Part shown: in pieces, positions 11,973 to 22,800 of the stretch
How the letters are laid out: every line of letters starts with the position of its first letter
How positions within the stretch are numbered: position 1 is the stretch's first letter
Origin: Siderastrea siderea
Lineage: Eukaryota; Cnidaria; Anthozoa; Scleractinia; Rhizangiidae
NCBI GenBank assembly: GCA_964030785.1
Contig: OZ034975.1
Location: 38,534,069-38,598,068 of the forward strand
DNA: 64,000 nucleotides
Direction: 5' to 3'
Notes under the pieces: model-generated
Told to the model about the DNA's origin: nothing
Seen by the model: only the letters and a program-made list of their open reading frames with translations
Databases searched by the model: none
Made by a program: the position numbers and the translations under genes

Positions 11973-12343
11973 GCTTTTAAAAGACCTTTTTTGGCACTTT
12001 ACTAGCTTTGTTTTTAATGTTTTTAAATAATGCCTGTTATGCAGGCTCCTATTTACACCAGAGAGAAGACAGACTAACCCATAAAAATCCCCTTCTCCGG
12101 TCTGGTGAAAATATTCTGAAGTTCTCCAGGTCATTCTTTCTATGTATTTTGATGTTTTTGTTGTCGAGCTTTGTCGGCCTTTATCTCTTATAACGATCGA
12201 TCTCGAGATTTACAGTTTGCGTGGCTGAGTGATCAAAAGTTGAAATTTAAATGTGTTGGTTTATTTGTAACACTTTTTTAATTAGAAAAAAAAATTCTTT
12301 CCCAGGTATGTCTTCTCATAAGAGACCTTGAACTAAGACTTAA
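11973..12343. other. spacer ending in the left TTAA of the Kolobok element
   Basis: AT-rich, no gene. It ends at the TTAA (12340-12343) that forms the left target-site copy of the next element. Confidence 0.5.
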
Positions 12344-12433
12344 AGGGAAACTGTCACGGGCTGACATGCGCAAACGCGCGCGGGTTTGTCCCCCGCGAAG
12401 ATTCTCTTCAACTCTTTATTGATATCGGCCTCC

Positions 12434-13955
12434 ATGATGGATTTGCCGGTGAGTGGAAATAATTTGCATCTATTTTGCATTCAATCAATGCTGTAATCTC
12501 CAGGAATCGCTCATGAGTTGTTTTCCGTGTTTGTAGGCGGCTGTTATCGAGTCTACATACTGTAAATACAAAAGCGCCTGCACTTTGAAACGAAAAGACA
12601 ACAGTTCTCGCGGATGCCCGTGCAAAGGGAGAAATGTGCCCTGCACTGATAATTGCAAGTGCGGACCTACAAGTAAACCTTGCAAAAACAAGGTATGTAT
12701 TCAGTGGAAGGTCCACGTAGCTTATTCTTCGCTTTTCGAAATTAGCAAATACCGGATTTGATTTTCGCTTTTTTCATCTTCGATTATGTATCTGTAGGAG
12801 AATGCATCATCTGCAGCAGAGACCCCGGCGCGAAGAGTGAGACCAAGACTTGACCAGGGATTTCGCCTTCAGGCGTGTGATGTTCCCACAGAGGAACAGG
12901 AGAGAATAAAAGAAAACAACGATGTGAAGGTAGCATTCTTTGGTCCTTCGTTGTTGTCGCTTTCCGTTGATTTACCTATGCTGTAACAAGACCAATTTTG
13001 TAACATGCATGTCATGACCATAATCGTGATAATTTTACAAGTGGCTTTTCTCCTAATGCCTATTTCTGTATGTACAGATAAATAACCACCATCGTCGTTT
13101 CAACCTATCTTTATTGGTTCTTACAGGAATAGTAATTTTATTCTTTCGTTGTTTTGGCTGCTATTAGAGTTATCTGCACACTATTATTCCTTCCCATTTG
13201 AATGTTGTGAGAACAGAGGCCTACATCTGGCTCACTAATTTTATCTTGCATTGTGAGTCACGTTGTGGACTTGACTTTATGCCGTATCCCGACACAAGCC
13301 GTTGCATTTCTGTGTGTTGATATATCATATTAATAAAACTGTTCTGACTTTTCAAAAGGAGTTTATTGGCACTCTTGATCAAGCTATGGTGAGAAAATTG
13401 GCCATTAGAGGACTTCGAAGAGGAGTGGGCAGTATGGACTATATCCATACCCTCCTCATCATGGAGGATGATCTTGAAGAGAACGATCAAGATCTGGAAC
13501 CCTCCTCAGTAACTTCAAGTACCAGTACACAAGTAACACCACCTGTAGTTGAGACAGCAGAGACACCAACAGGTACAGCTGAACCAGACCCGTCACCAAG
13601 CGCACCTCTGGTAGATTGGTGTACGTGTGGCCTTTGCAGGCCCATGGCACAGGCAGTTGAAAATAAACGTTGTAAACTAAGGAAATGCATCACAACAACA
13701 CCGCGTTTTGCAAAGTTGTGCCTTGACACTGATGTCCTAGAGCTCTGTATTAGAAATACAGGTGACATAAGGAATGACCGAGAGGACAACAGCACCAGAG
13801 CCTTCAGGAAAGCTGCCTATAGACAATTTATTTTGGCTAGACATGGCCATTTGGGCAAAGGAAACAGGCGTGTTTGCCCTTCGTGTGTTGTGTTAAAAAT
13901 TAGGGAACGGTACCCATCACTTACTGGGGTTTATATGGGGTATAGAGAACACTGA
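12434..13955 (+). CDS. Cys-rich / P2X7 C-terminal-domain protein of the transposon (4 exons)
   Basis: Exons 12434-12448, 12537-12692, 12798-12929 and 13359-13955, all in phase 0 with GT-AG borders, give an uninterrupted 299-residue protein. Exon 2 encodes a cysteine cluster (CKYKSAC, GCPCKGRNVPC, NCKCG, KPCKN), resembling a CXC-type zinc module. After an acidic, Ser/Thr/Pro-rich linker (about residues 130-185), exon 4 carries WCTCGLCRPM near residue 188, KRCKLRKC, LDTDVLELCIRN, AFRKAAYRQFILARHGHLG and GNRRVCPSCVVLKIRERYP, the conserved signature of the P2X7 receptor C-terminal zinc-binding (ballast) domain. There is no channel or membrane segment, so this is not a P2X receptor. Role in transposition unknown; DNA or zinc binding is inference. 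The start lies 90 bp inside the transposon end. Confidence 0.85.
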
Positions 13956-14429
13956 TTTATAGTTTTTAATTTCGCCTCAAGGTTTACCATAAGCCCAACC
14001 AAATTTTCAATCGCCCAAATTCTGTATAACACACCTACAAGAAATCCTGGTGGTTACATTTTAGGTGACTGTCAATTATCATGTTCTGTTCTTGTTGTTG
14101 TACAAATAGCGATCCTTTATTTTTGTTAGTGAAGAGAGCGAATTGAGATACTTTTTTCCATAATACTGTTTTTCAGATAAGGAACCAAATTGGCAAGTTT
14201 TCACTAATCACTTCAAGTTACAACCATTCCCCCATTGTTTATTTCTTACCTAGCCTTCCACATGTGCTTCTTAGTGTGAAAACCAGGTGTTCAGACAGGT
14301 GTATGTACTGGTGTATGCCAGACTCACATTACTTTAAACAGACCAGGTGTAACTCGTTCTGTATACAATGCATTGATGGATTTCTTCTAACTGGACATCA
14401 TTACTATTTACAAATAATACAAATGCAAA

Positions 14430-14850
14430 TGTGAGTTTCAGTGCCCAATCCAATTTTCATAAACGTCAATAATAATTACATCAAATATTTCCTATACATG
14501 AAAATGCAATGAATATTGTCAGGCATTCTCTTTCTCAAACAATTTAAAAACAATAAAAATGTTACTTTTGTGTGTTTCTTTAGTGCCAAATCCAGATGCC
14601 ATGAATGTCAAACCAACACGTATGAATATTAGATTTGTCTGATACATGAAAATACAATGAAATTTGTCAGGCATAATCTTTCTTATTACTATTTACAAAG
14701 GATAAAAATGTAATGTTATTTCCCAAGAAAGTTTCTTTACTGCCGAACCAATTTCATAAAATGTCAAAGTGGCACCTATGACATCAGATATTTGTGAGAC
14801 ATGAAAGTACAAGGAATTTTGGCAGGCATAATCTGTTTCTCTTGTGGAAC
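14430..14850. repeat. three degenerate ~150-bp tandem repeats
   Basis: Units starting near 14430, 14576 and 14732 share TTTC(TTT)AGTGCC, a CATGAAAATACAATGAA block, GTCAGGCAT(AA)TCT and an AATAAAAATGT-like stretch. They lie in the gap between the convergent 3' ends of the two transposon genes, so they may form 3' UTR or polyadenylation sequence. Confidence 0.6.
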
Positions 14851-14969
14851 TGTGCACAATCTGCACTGTATGATTGGCATGGAAGATATATCTTTTTACT
14901 TACACTTGTGATTCATAGGCAATAAAAAATAAACAGTGTCCAATCCTGATATTCAGTTTTCCTTTATTC

Positions 14970-17900
14970 TCATACTGAGGGACTTTGCTGAACTGTGGTT
15001 TGAGGGATTTCATTGCTCTCCTCATTTGAACTTGTCACAGGCTTAGAGGGCAAACTAAACCTACTTTTTATTTTTATCAATTCCTTTGAGGAAGGGGGGG
15101 GGGCCTTTGCAGCAATTGTGGGTGCAACCAGACGTGGATCACTAGCATTGAGTGACACGTTTCGTGTCACTAGATCATTATCCAGCATTCTATTGCGAAA
15201 TATCCTGGCCACGAGTAGTGGAATGTACTCATAGCCTTTGTTTTGCTTCACTGTTCGCAAATCCCACTGCTGTGTCCTCTGATTGTATTTTCTGGTGGTT
15301 ATCTCATTTCCACGCTTGTTTGTTGCAGAAGACAGACCCAGGTGGAAATTCCAATCGATGGTTGCAAGATATTTTCTTGCCTTGTAAGCCCTATAACTGA
15401 ACAATTCAGTTCTATTTCCGTTAATTTCTTAACTTTAACTTTGGAAGGACTTCGTCATCAACAAGAACCAAGCATCACTTAGTTGGCTAAATCTCTGGCC
15501 ACTAAAATAATCAAAACTATGTATTACAAAGCCAAGCTTAGGGGGAAATTGTGGTATTGGTGCTCAGGTAATAAATCTTAAACGCCAGACCACAGTTGTT
15601 ACCATACAGTTTTTCCTCATTAACCCGCCGTCAGGGATCTTTGCCCTTGGGGCTTTTCTTGGTACAAGTAAATCGAATTGGACAACACCCCCCCCCCCCC
15701 TCATACACCCCCTCCCAATCATCATGCATGAAGTTAAATAAGAACTTCTCTGAGGATTCTTGTTAGAGAATTAACAACTTCGGTCATGAAAAGGCCATTC
15801 ATAGTAGACCAAGAGATTTCGAAAGAGGGGTTTTGTCTGCCTCGTCCCCAGAAACCAGGCAGACGGAGTGTGGGACATCATGGGAAGGCCACCGGCTGCA
15901 AATACACCTATCCCAAGATGCCATGTGCACCACCCGGGGACAATGCAGGGGTGGTGTTACATGCATATGTGGGTCCCATTGTTGACAAAAAATTGAAGTA
16001 ATTTACACTGTGATAAAGCACATTTTATAAGAAAAATATTGAAATATTTATAAATTACATTGTAAACAAAAGTAACATGACTTGCCTTAAGGACGTCCTC
16101 TTTGGGGTATATACAAGGGTGAGACTATTCGCACACTCGATTCTTCCTGTGTGTCTGATGAAAGCATAAACACAAAGAAATAAGTAAATCTTTTAAACCT
16201 GAAGGGCATTCTCCTTAGGGTATAGACAACAGTTGGTCTGTTAGCATATTCAATCTTTCCTATAGCTATTAAAAGCAAAACAACAAATAAAGAAATATCT
16301 AAATTAAGCAAAATTAATGAAGCTGTAGTTGACAACTAGGATATCAATGCAACTTGCAACCTCTCTGCTACATGCACAGAGACTCGTGCCTAGAAAATGT
16401 TCAGTAGTACTATGGAAAACCCTGTTACCTGAACCGCACATAATATTTGAAACTCTCTAGTAGTTCTGGATTTAGAATGACTTTTTGCAACTCTACAAAG
16501 TCTGCATCGCGTCTGTCAAACCAAGGCAAGTTAGGATCGTGTATTTCATCCTCGTGGTCACATTTGCCACCCAGCCATTCATGGGAGTTGCACACATGAT
16601 GAGGCAGGCCAAGCCACTTGCTCTAAAAGGATAACAACAACAACAACAGTCAATTACATGTAGGAACAAGTCATGCATTTGGCTCATTATACCTGCCCTG
16701 AAATCAATAATGCAAAAATTTATAATCAGCTTGAAGTAGTACTCCAGCAGCATTGCTGGCTCCCTGTTTCACAATATCTGAATTATGAAAATTTTACACT
16801 GAAACACTAAAGAACAAAACGTCCTGTTGTAGAAGGACAAAGTAATTTATATGACAACAGACTAGTTTTTCTGCATATCCTTGATTCCATTTCCTATCAT
16901 CAAGTGCTTTGGACAATGACCTGCAATAGGGATGCCCCTGTAAGGGGTGCTTATTTTGGCTGAAGAGAAGATACTTGCATGTTGTGGTATGCCATGTGAC
17001 AAAAGTTACCTTCATTATTCTCAAAGCCTCTTCATCAGAAGTTGTATCATTTTCCTTACAGGAACTGCTACAATACCAGAAGTGGCGAATTATGTGGTCA
17101 GTCCAGGCTTTTATCTTCTGCATAGACCTTGATTGACTGATCTGGAATGAACCAAAATAGTAAGAAAGGACAAGATCAGTTGAATGCCACAGAAAGGGCA
17201 GATCTTTGCAAGCTAATATTCCATTTTGGAAATTGACCCTCAAAGACCAAAATTAATAATATTATTGTAAAATATTCCTGCTCAAAATACAACCAAACAA
17301 ACAACAGTGATAACCGTGATAGAAGATCTATATACATGTATACCTTTCCTAGGCATTTTCTAATACCCTTGGACTTATGCCAGACATCAAGGCTATGAAA
17401 GACGTCCTTGAATTCACTTGCTGTATCAAACGAAAACAATAATAATAATAATAACCACAACAACAACAACAACAATAATGATAATAGTAATAACTTGATT
17501 AGACAGAAGTTTTCTTTCCATTGAAAATTTTACTTATTGAAATTACCAGCATGATACTGTTAAACAACAGATGTTCTAAGGAAATAATAGTAAAATTGTC
17601 ACAATTTATAACAAAAATGTGTTTAGTTATTAGTTTGTAATAATGTAGTATTGGATGACAGAGGTAATTTACATGTAACAGAGCATCGCTCTGGCTAGGT
17701 TATCGTGAAGTTAGTTCTCTGAAAATAAGAAAAAGAGGCAGCAGAAAAGTTTATTATTTTTGTCAACAGTACTGAAGCCCAGATTTGTCTGGGCCTTTTT
17801 AGTGAGACCCAGCCCCCCAGTTACAGGTGGATTTTTCTTCACTACTATTCTGGCATGATGCTTGATTCTCTTGTTTCACTATTATGCTATTGTGCTCAGT

Positions 17901-20723
17901 GTTACCTGTGGTATGTGAACATTTGCATCAATGTTAAGCCAGAAAGAGGGAAAATCTGGCATCAAATGGCATTCATCAAGGCTTTGAAATTTTGAATAAA
18001 CACTGACACTTACCAATCATCTTTTTAATGGATGCTGATGCATCAGTGGCCACTTCAACCACATCCAGGACTCTCTTTAATCTGGTTAAAGCATTCTGGA
18101 GAGCAACCTTCTCCATGTTTGTGGAGGCCAGTCCAACATGCCTCTTGTCTCTCACTTCAACCTCCAGAATGTACCCCGAAGTAAGTTCCATTAAAAAGTA
18201 ACACAAGTTTTTGGCAGTAAATCCAGGCGAGTCACACTGCCCATCTCCTCCCACAACAACCTTCTCATTAACAAACTCCTGTATGAGTTCTTCACGCATC
18301 CAGCCCCACCACTCTTCGACCGCAGGAAATAAATAAAGCCGTTGCATTCGATAGAAAGTTGACTCTGACAGGAAGGACAGGCCTAAGAATTCTGCCATTC
18401 TGTTGATTTTGTTAAAGTTATTTCCTGATAGAAGGATGGCAGCTGCAGCCTGCAGGTTATTTGCATAAACATCATTAACCTCCCTTGATGAGGCAAATTT
18501 AAAAATGTGCCCAGCTTGGCACTTGGCAGTAACAACAACAGTGGTGCCCACAAAGTGATGCTTTACCTCTGGGACATGACTGCAGCCTTGTGTTCGACAG
18601 CATCCAACAAACAAGTCCAGGAAAAGATCTAACGAACACAAAAACGTCCTTTCTTTAACCTGCTTCAACTCTTTCCGATACTTATACAGATCCTCTCCTC
18701 TGCTGAGTTTAAGGTGGGGCCCATATTCAGGTCCATCCTCCTTTTTCATAGTCTCTGTGGGTTTGTTTGTTGTTGAAATCTCAGGTACTATTTCTTGTTT
18801 TTCTGGTTCCATTTCGTCACCACTGTTGGAAACTTCCATTATTTGAGAGATTTCACCATCACTACTATCTGAAGAATGTTCATTGAAATGCACACTGTGA
18901 AAGACAAGGAACAGTACTGGTCAGTAAAGGAAAGGTAGACTGAAAGTGTTGATCTAGGGAACACTAGCTGAATCTTTCTCTAGTAAATTACTTAGAAGTG
19001 AAACATTTGTTCTGATTAATAATCATAAGCCACGCACCTCTTCGGAACCTGTAATTTTATTGGCTTCCTATATCACGCACCTCTATTGTTTTAAGGGCTA
19101 GGGTCATTGTTTTATTGTTTGTTCTTTTGTCTTCTCAGCCAATCCTGTTAAGCCTTCCGATAGGTGCGTACCGCCTCTTAATAATAGGTTTTTAGCAAAC
19201 AATGAAGACCTGCTATCAATCAGCCGCATCACAAGGCATGATTTCTCTGCGGTGGTAGCTACTGAAAGCTAAAGACAGCCCATAGGCTCAGCCTATATAT
19301 GCATGTACTCTTTAAAAATTGATCCTTGTAGGCAATTAATTAAGTTTCAGCAGGTACATAGTACTAACATTGTATCATCAGAGTCACTGTCACTATCAAG
19401 AATTGATTTCTCTTCATTTAGATCCCGGATGGCTGAGTCAAACAGCTGCTTGTTACTTGTACAGCTGAAATTAAAGAAAAAGAAACCAACAACATTTTAT
19501 CACTTGACAAAAATACATTCGTTATTTAAAGTATTCACAGTTTTTATATAATCTGCAATGGTACAGGTGCATCCAAAGCACGTTCAAAAATATTATTGTA
19601 GGAGAGAGATACAATATATTTAAGGGTTACTAAGGTAATATTTTTATTTAATTGCTAGAAAAGACTGGAAACAGTAAATAATGATTGCACTATGCTGAGA
19701 ACCTTATGTCCTTATCAGACGAATTATCGTCCAACTCCTCATCAGAGCCTTCATCATCAGTAAACAATGATGAGTTCAATCTAAAAATGTGAAGTACATG
19801 TAGGGAAGGTCAAATGAATATGTTTTATGGCAGCTTTGAAAATACCACTAACACAGTAAATAAGGCCTATACTATATCTTGCACACTGTACTGTCTTTGT
19901 TGAGTCCTTTGATCTTATCACAGGACAGAGTGTATATTTCAGTAACTTTAGACAGAACATGAAATTATTGCAAAGAGAAGATTACAAAACCAAAAAATGA
20001 CGGTAAAAAAAAAAAAACAATACGAATAGTCAATGTAAAAAACATAACATAGAAGCTTACTTTTCCGAGGTAGAATTGACTTTACCGCTCTCAATGGACA
20101 CGGTAGGAGTTGAGTTTTCCCGACTCTGAAGAGGACTCACAGTCAAATTCTCAACGATGGGAGAAACAACCACACGCTCTGTCGAGCGAATTTGATTGAT
20201 CGAAGGCTTCAACGGTATAGAGGTCTGTGGCCCTGTAAAAACCAAGGTTAAATAACAATTATTTTCGAACAGACACTCACGAAGGTTGAGATGAAAGTCT
20301 CAAATAGTCGTTCGCCCTCGCACCTTCACTTGTTTCCATTGCACTTGACACGTTTTTGTTTTGCTTGATTCGTGACACACTTGAAGAAATATCCTCCAGT
20401 GTCCTGCAAGAGAGCATAGAAATACTGAATGATGTAGGCTAAATGTGTCGTTCAAAACTACATAAATCAACAAGTCATGAAAACATAGCATACCTTCGAC
20501 GATATTCCAACGACAACAAATGGGCGAGGAAGTCGCTGTCACTGGAAGCTTCATACCCGGCATCGAATTTAGCCTGAAGCCAAGACCTAAATATCCGATT
20601 TTCCAAATATATTCGCTTGTGGTTTCTAGACCACGCTTTCTTATATTCTGCTTGATCCTCGAACTTCCTCTTCCGTCCCGAATTGGTTCTTTTCCCTCCA
20701 TGTCCGCCACTGGTCAACGCCAT
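14970..20723 (-). CDS. Kolobok-type transposase (at least 10 exons)
   Basis: Exons in coding order: 20723-20494, 20403-20324, 20232-20061, 19780-19703, 19464-19369, 18894-18014, 17420-17344, 17141-17010, 16622-16429, and a last exon from about 15440 to the stop at 14970-14972. The first nine join in frame with GT-AG borders (646 residues). The N-terminus is basic (GKRTNSGRKRKF), then Ser/Asp-rich. Exon 6 holds a zinc-like CCRTQGCSHVPEVKHH and the core VVGGDGQCDSPGFTAKNLCY, DKRHVGLASTNMEK and VVEVATDASASIKKM, matching Kolobok-type catalytic blocks. Exon 7 gives FHSLDVWHKSKGIRKCL, exon 9 HHVCNSHEWLGGKCDH, and the last exon YRAYKARKYLATIDWNFH plus a tail. A short exon usually carrying an HT..LE.FH block between exons 9 and 10 was not found, so this copy may be incomplete there. 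Confidence 0.82.
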
Positions 20724-20780
20724 TTTGAATTTGTCGACTCAAACTTGAAAACATCAGCCTGACGTTTTCAAGTTTGCCAT

Positions 20781-21717
20781 CATTCTCGTTCCCAGAGCCT
20801 ACGATCTGTTCTGTCAGCGGTGGGATCGTAGGGCTCTGGTATCAGCCATTACCGGATGTCGTGAAATTCACGACATCCGGTAGCGCATGTCTAATTCGTT
20901 AAGGTGCTATTGCGCCTGCTCCGTTCTCGTCCGTGGAGCTCTGGGCATGACAATTCTGACAACAACTCCTGTCGATCGAGTCGTGGTGCTTTATGGTTCG
21001 ACTAAAAGCTGTTCGGGACCCTCTTAATCTCCTGCAATTAGCGGAAAACCTGGAGCTTGAAAAGGAACAAACTTGAGAAGCTGCCTTTCGTGCCGTAGTT
21101 TTTCAGAAGAACGATTGTCCCTGCATTTTGCTCACGGGTTTTGGATTTGTATTTTGCCTGATTAAAGGTATATATTATAATTGCATTTGCGTTATATTGA
21201 ATTGTACAGTTATTTTATTACATTCCCCTGGTTTCTGTTGTATGAGAATGTCAACTGTGTACTTATCGTTTCGCCACGCCTAAACGCTCTACTGTATTAA
21301 GTTTTACCCCATCGAAAATTTCCAGAAGCATTTGGCGCCCAAGTTTTTAAACATCGACATCAAGAGGTCATTATAAAAGTTGATGAGACAGTTGCATGTA
21401 AGTTTATTTATGGACAAGCTGTAGTTTTGTAGAAAACGCTGTAGCGAGGAAAGAATCGCTGGCATTTAGTGACAATCTCAACACTTTGAATTCAAAATTT
21501 GGTCGCTTAATCTGCCTTGATGATCAAGTCAATATATTAATTAATGCCCTGATTAATTCAATCGGAAATAAAACGTTATGCGTGGAAGTCAAAAATTTTT
21601 TACGTTATTGCGCATACAGTTTGAATCGGCCAATCAAAAAAAATAATTTTTTGGCCGTTACCAGAGCTACAAGAGACGTAATTTAAAAAAAGCCGCGTAG
21701 CTCTGGGGACGAGAATG
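20781..21717. mobile_element. 937-bp DNA transposon nested in the Kolobok promoter end (9-bp TSD)
   Basis: The termini are inverted: CATTCTCGTTCCCAGAGC at the left, and the complement of the right end reads CATTCTCGTCCCCAGAGC. Each is followed about 30 bp inside by a GGCTCTGGTA/GCTCTGGTA block. An exact 9-bp duplication, GTTTGCCAT, sits at 20772-20780 and 21718-21726. It inserted only about 50 bp upstream of the transposase start codon, separating the gene from the transposon's right terminus. No transposase inside. A 9-bp duplication again suggests a Mutator-like non-autonomous element. Confidence 0.85.
20851..20881. repeat. perfect 15-bp-arm hairpin
   Basis: ACCGGATGTCGTGAA, one A, then TTCACGACATCCGGT: a perfect inverted repeat immediately inside the left end of the nested element. 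A second imperfect one (AGAGCCTACGATC ... GATCGTAGGGCTCT) lies at 20795-20838. Confidence 0.8.
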
Positions 21718-21768
21718 GTTTGCCATCGGAAACTCGCGCATGCGCAACCCGTGATAGTTGCCCTTTAA

Positions 21769-22800
21769 GAGCGGATGTCTGTAAATATCGACCAAGGGTG
21801 GGAAATATAAAGATTTTGAAAAATCCCAAAAACATTCTGTAGACTTCCCTAGGTATTCTATTAATGAAAATATAAATTTTAGTTTCATCGGATAAATATT
21901 TTGGCGAGACGGCGGGTGTCACGTTTGGGTGCTTCACGGCCTCCGCTAGACCGCTTTTTCCGGGCCCAAGACAGGGCTACGAAAAGAGCTCGATTTGAAT
22001 CTAATTCAAACATCATTCAACTCAAAAAGCTTCTTATCGTATTAAAGGGAAGTTAACACACATTTTGAGCGGTCATGTGCTTGAATTGATTGCGACTAGA
22101 ATGTTTTACAGATTTTTAAATATTTACAAAATTTCGAGGATTTCACCCGAGCAAAATGTTGTCGAAATTCGAAGGCCTAAAATCACACCCGGTACCTACT
22201 TTTAAACAGCAAAAGACATTCCACATTAAAAAGCAATCTCTAAACTTTCAAAATATGGTCTTAAAACTTTGGGCAACACATGAAGTGAATTTATGGGAAC
22301 CCAAAATTCAGGGAGCACTTGAGTGAAATATGATCTTTATGACATGACAGTTTTGAGGTTCGGCGCGACAAACAAATCAATACTCAAACAAATGTTGTAG
22401 CCAAAATACCTTTAATTTAGGCAATCTCAAGTCCCACTGTGATACATACATGCTTCATAGACATTAGGTGTAAGATTTTATACCAATTGTCAGCCGAAAA
22501 GAACTCATATCTCGGCTTTGAGGTATTTGAACTTGTCTCGCTAATGTAAACATGTGGGTCAAGTTCTTATCACGACACAGCGAAGTGTTCAATATCTACA
22601 CCAAATATCTATCCTGTCTAGTATATAGTCAGGTCCACAGTATGTTTGTTCGTACCTTGTGTCCTTGTTTGTCTTCATTTCCGCAAAAAACTAAGGCAAA
22701 CTACAGCGAAATCCCCGCGAGCTCAACGTGTCACGTGTCTCGTGGAAGTGCTATTACGTGAGTCGAGATTGCGTTACGTAACATGACACACAATGAGACC
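21769..22800 (+). repeat. left arm of the foldback element
   Basis: Inverted counterpart of 25116-26143; differences are scattered substitutions and 1-3 nt indels. There is no open reading frame longer than about 80 codons. Confidence 0.85.

Larger units (their letters stand above)
12344..21764. mobile_element. Kolobok-type DNA transposon, near-complete and two-gene
   Basis: The left end reads AGGGAAACTGTCACGGG followed by CTGACATGCGC; the complement of the right end reads AGGGCAACTATCACGGG followed by TTGCGCATGCGC. These are inverted termini with three mismatches and one gap over about 30 bp, each abutting TTAA (12340-12343 and 21765-21768). TTAA targets and a transposase with a DGQCDSPG block fit the Kolobok superfamily (piggyBac also uses TTAA, but the protein does not match it). 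Inside are two convergent spliced genes: a P2X7-C-domain protein (plus) and the transposase (minus). Each start codon lies about 90-96 bp from its terminus once a nested 937-bp insertion (20781-21717) is discounted. Superfamily call by protein motif and TTAA; autonomy is inferred. Confidence 0.82.

Noticed and set aside
13302..13358. Upstream in-frame ATG before exon 4 of the P2X7-domain gene
   Set aside because: It lies before a TTTTCAAAAG acceptor; three upstream exons join in phase 0, so the spliced start at 12434 is preferred.
15786..16001. 71-codon plus ORF inside the transposase gene region
   Set aside because: It lies in an intron of the minus-strand transposase; no similarity seen on either strand to the missing exon.
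20281..20403. Longer version of transposase exon 2 ending at a GTGAGT donor
   Set aside because: It leaves the wrong phase for exon 3; the donor at 20323 (GTGCGA) gives the correct phase and keeps the frame open.
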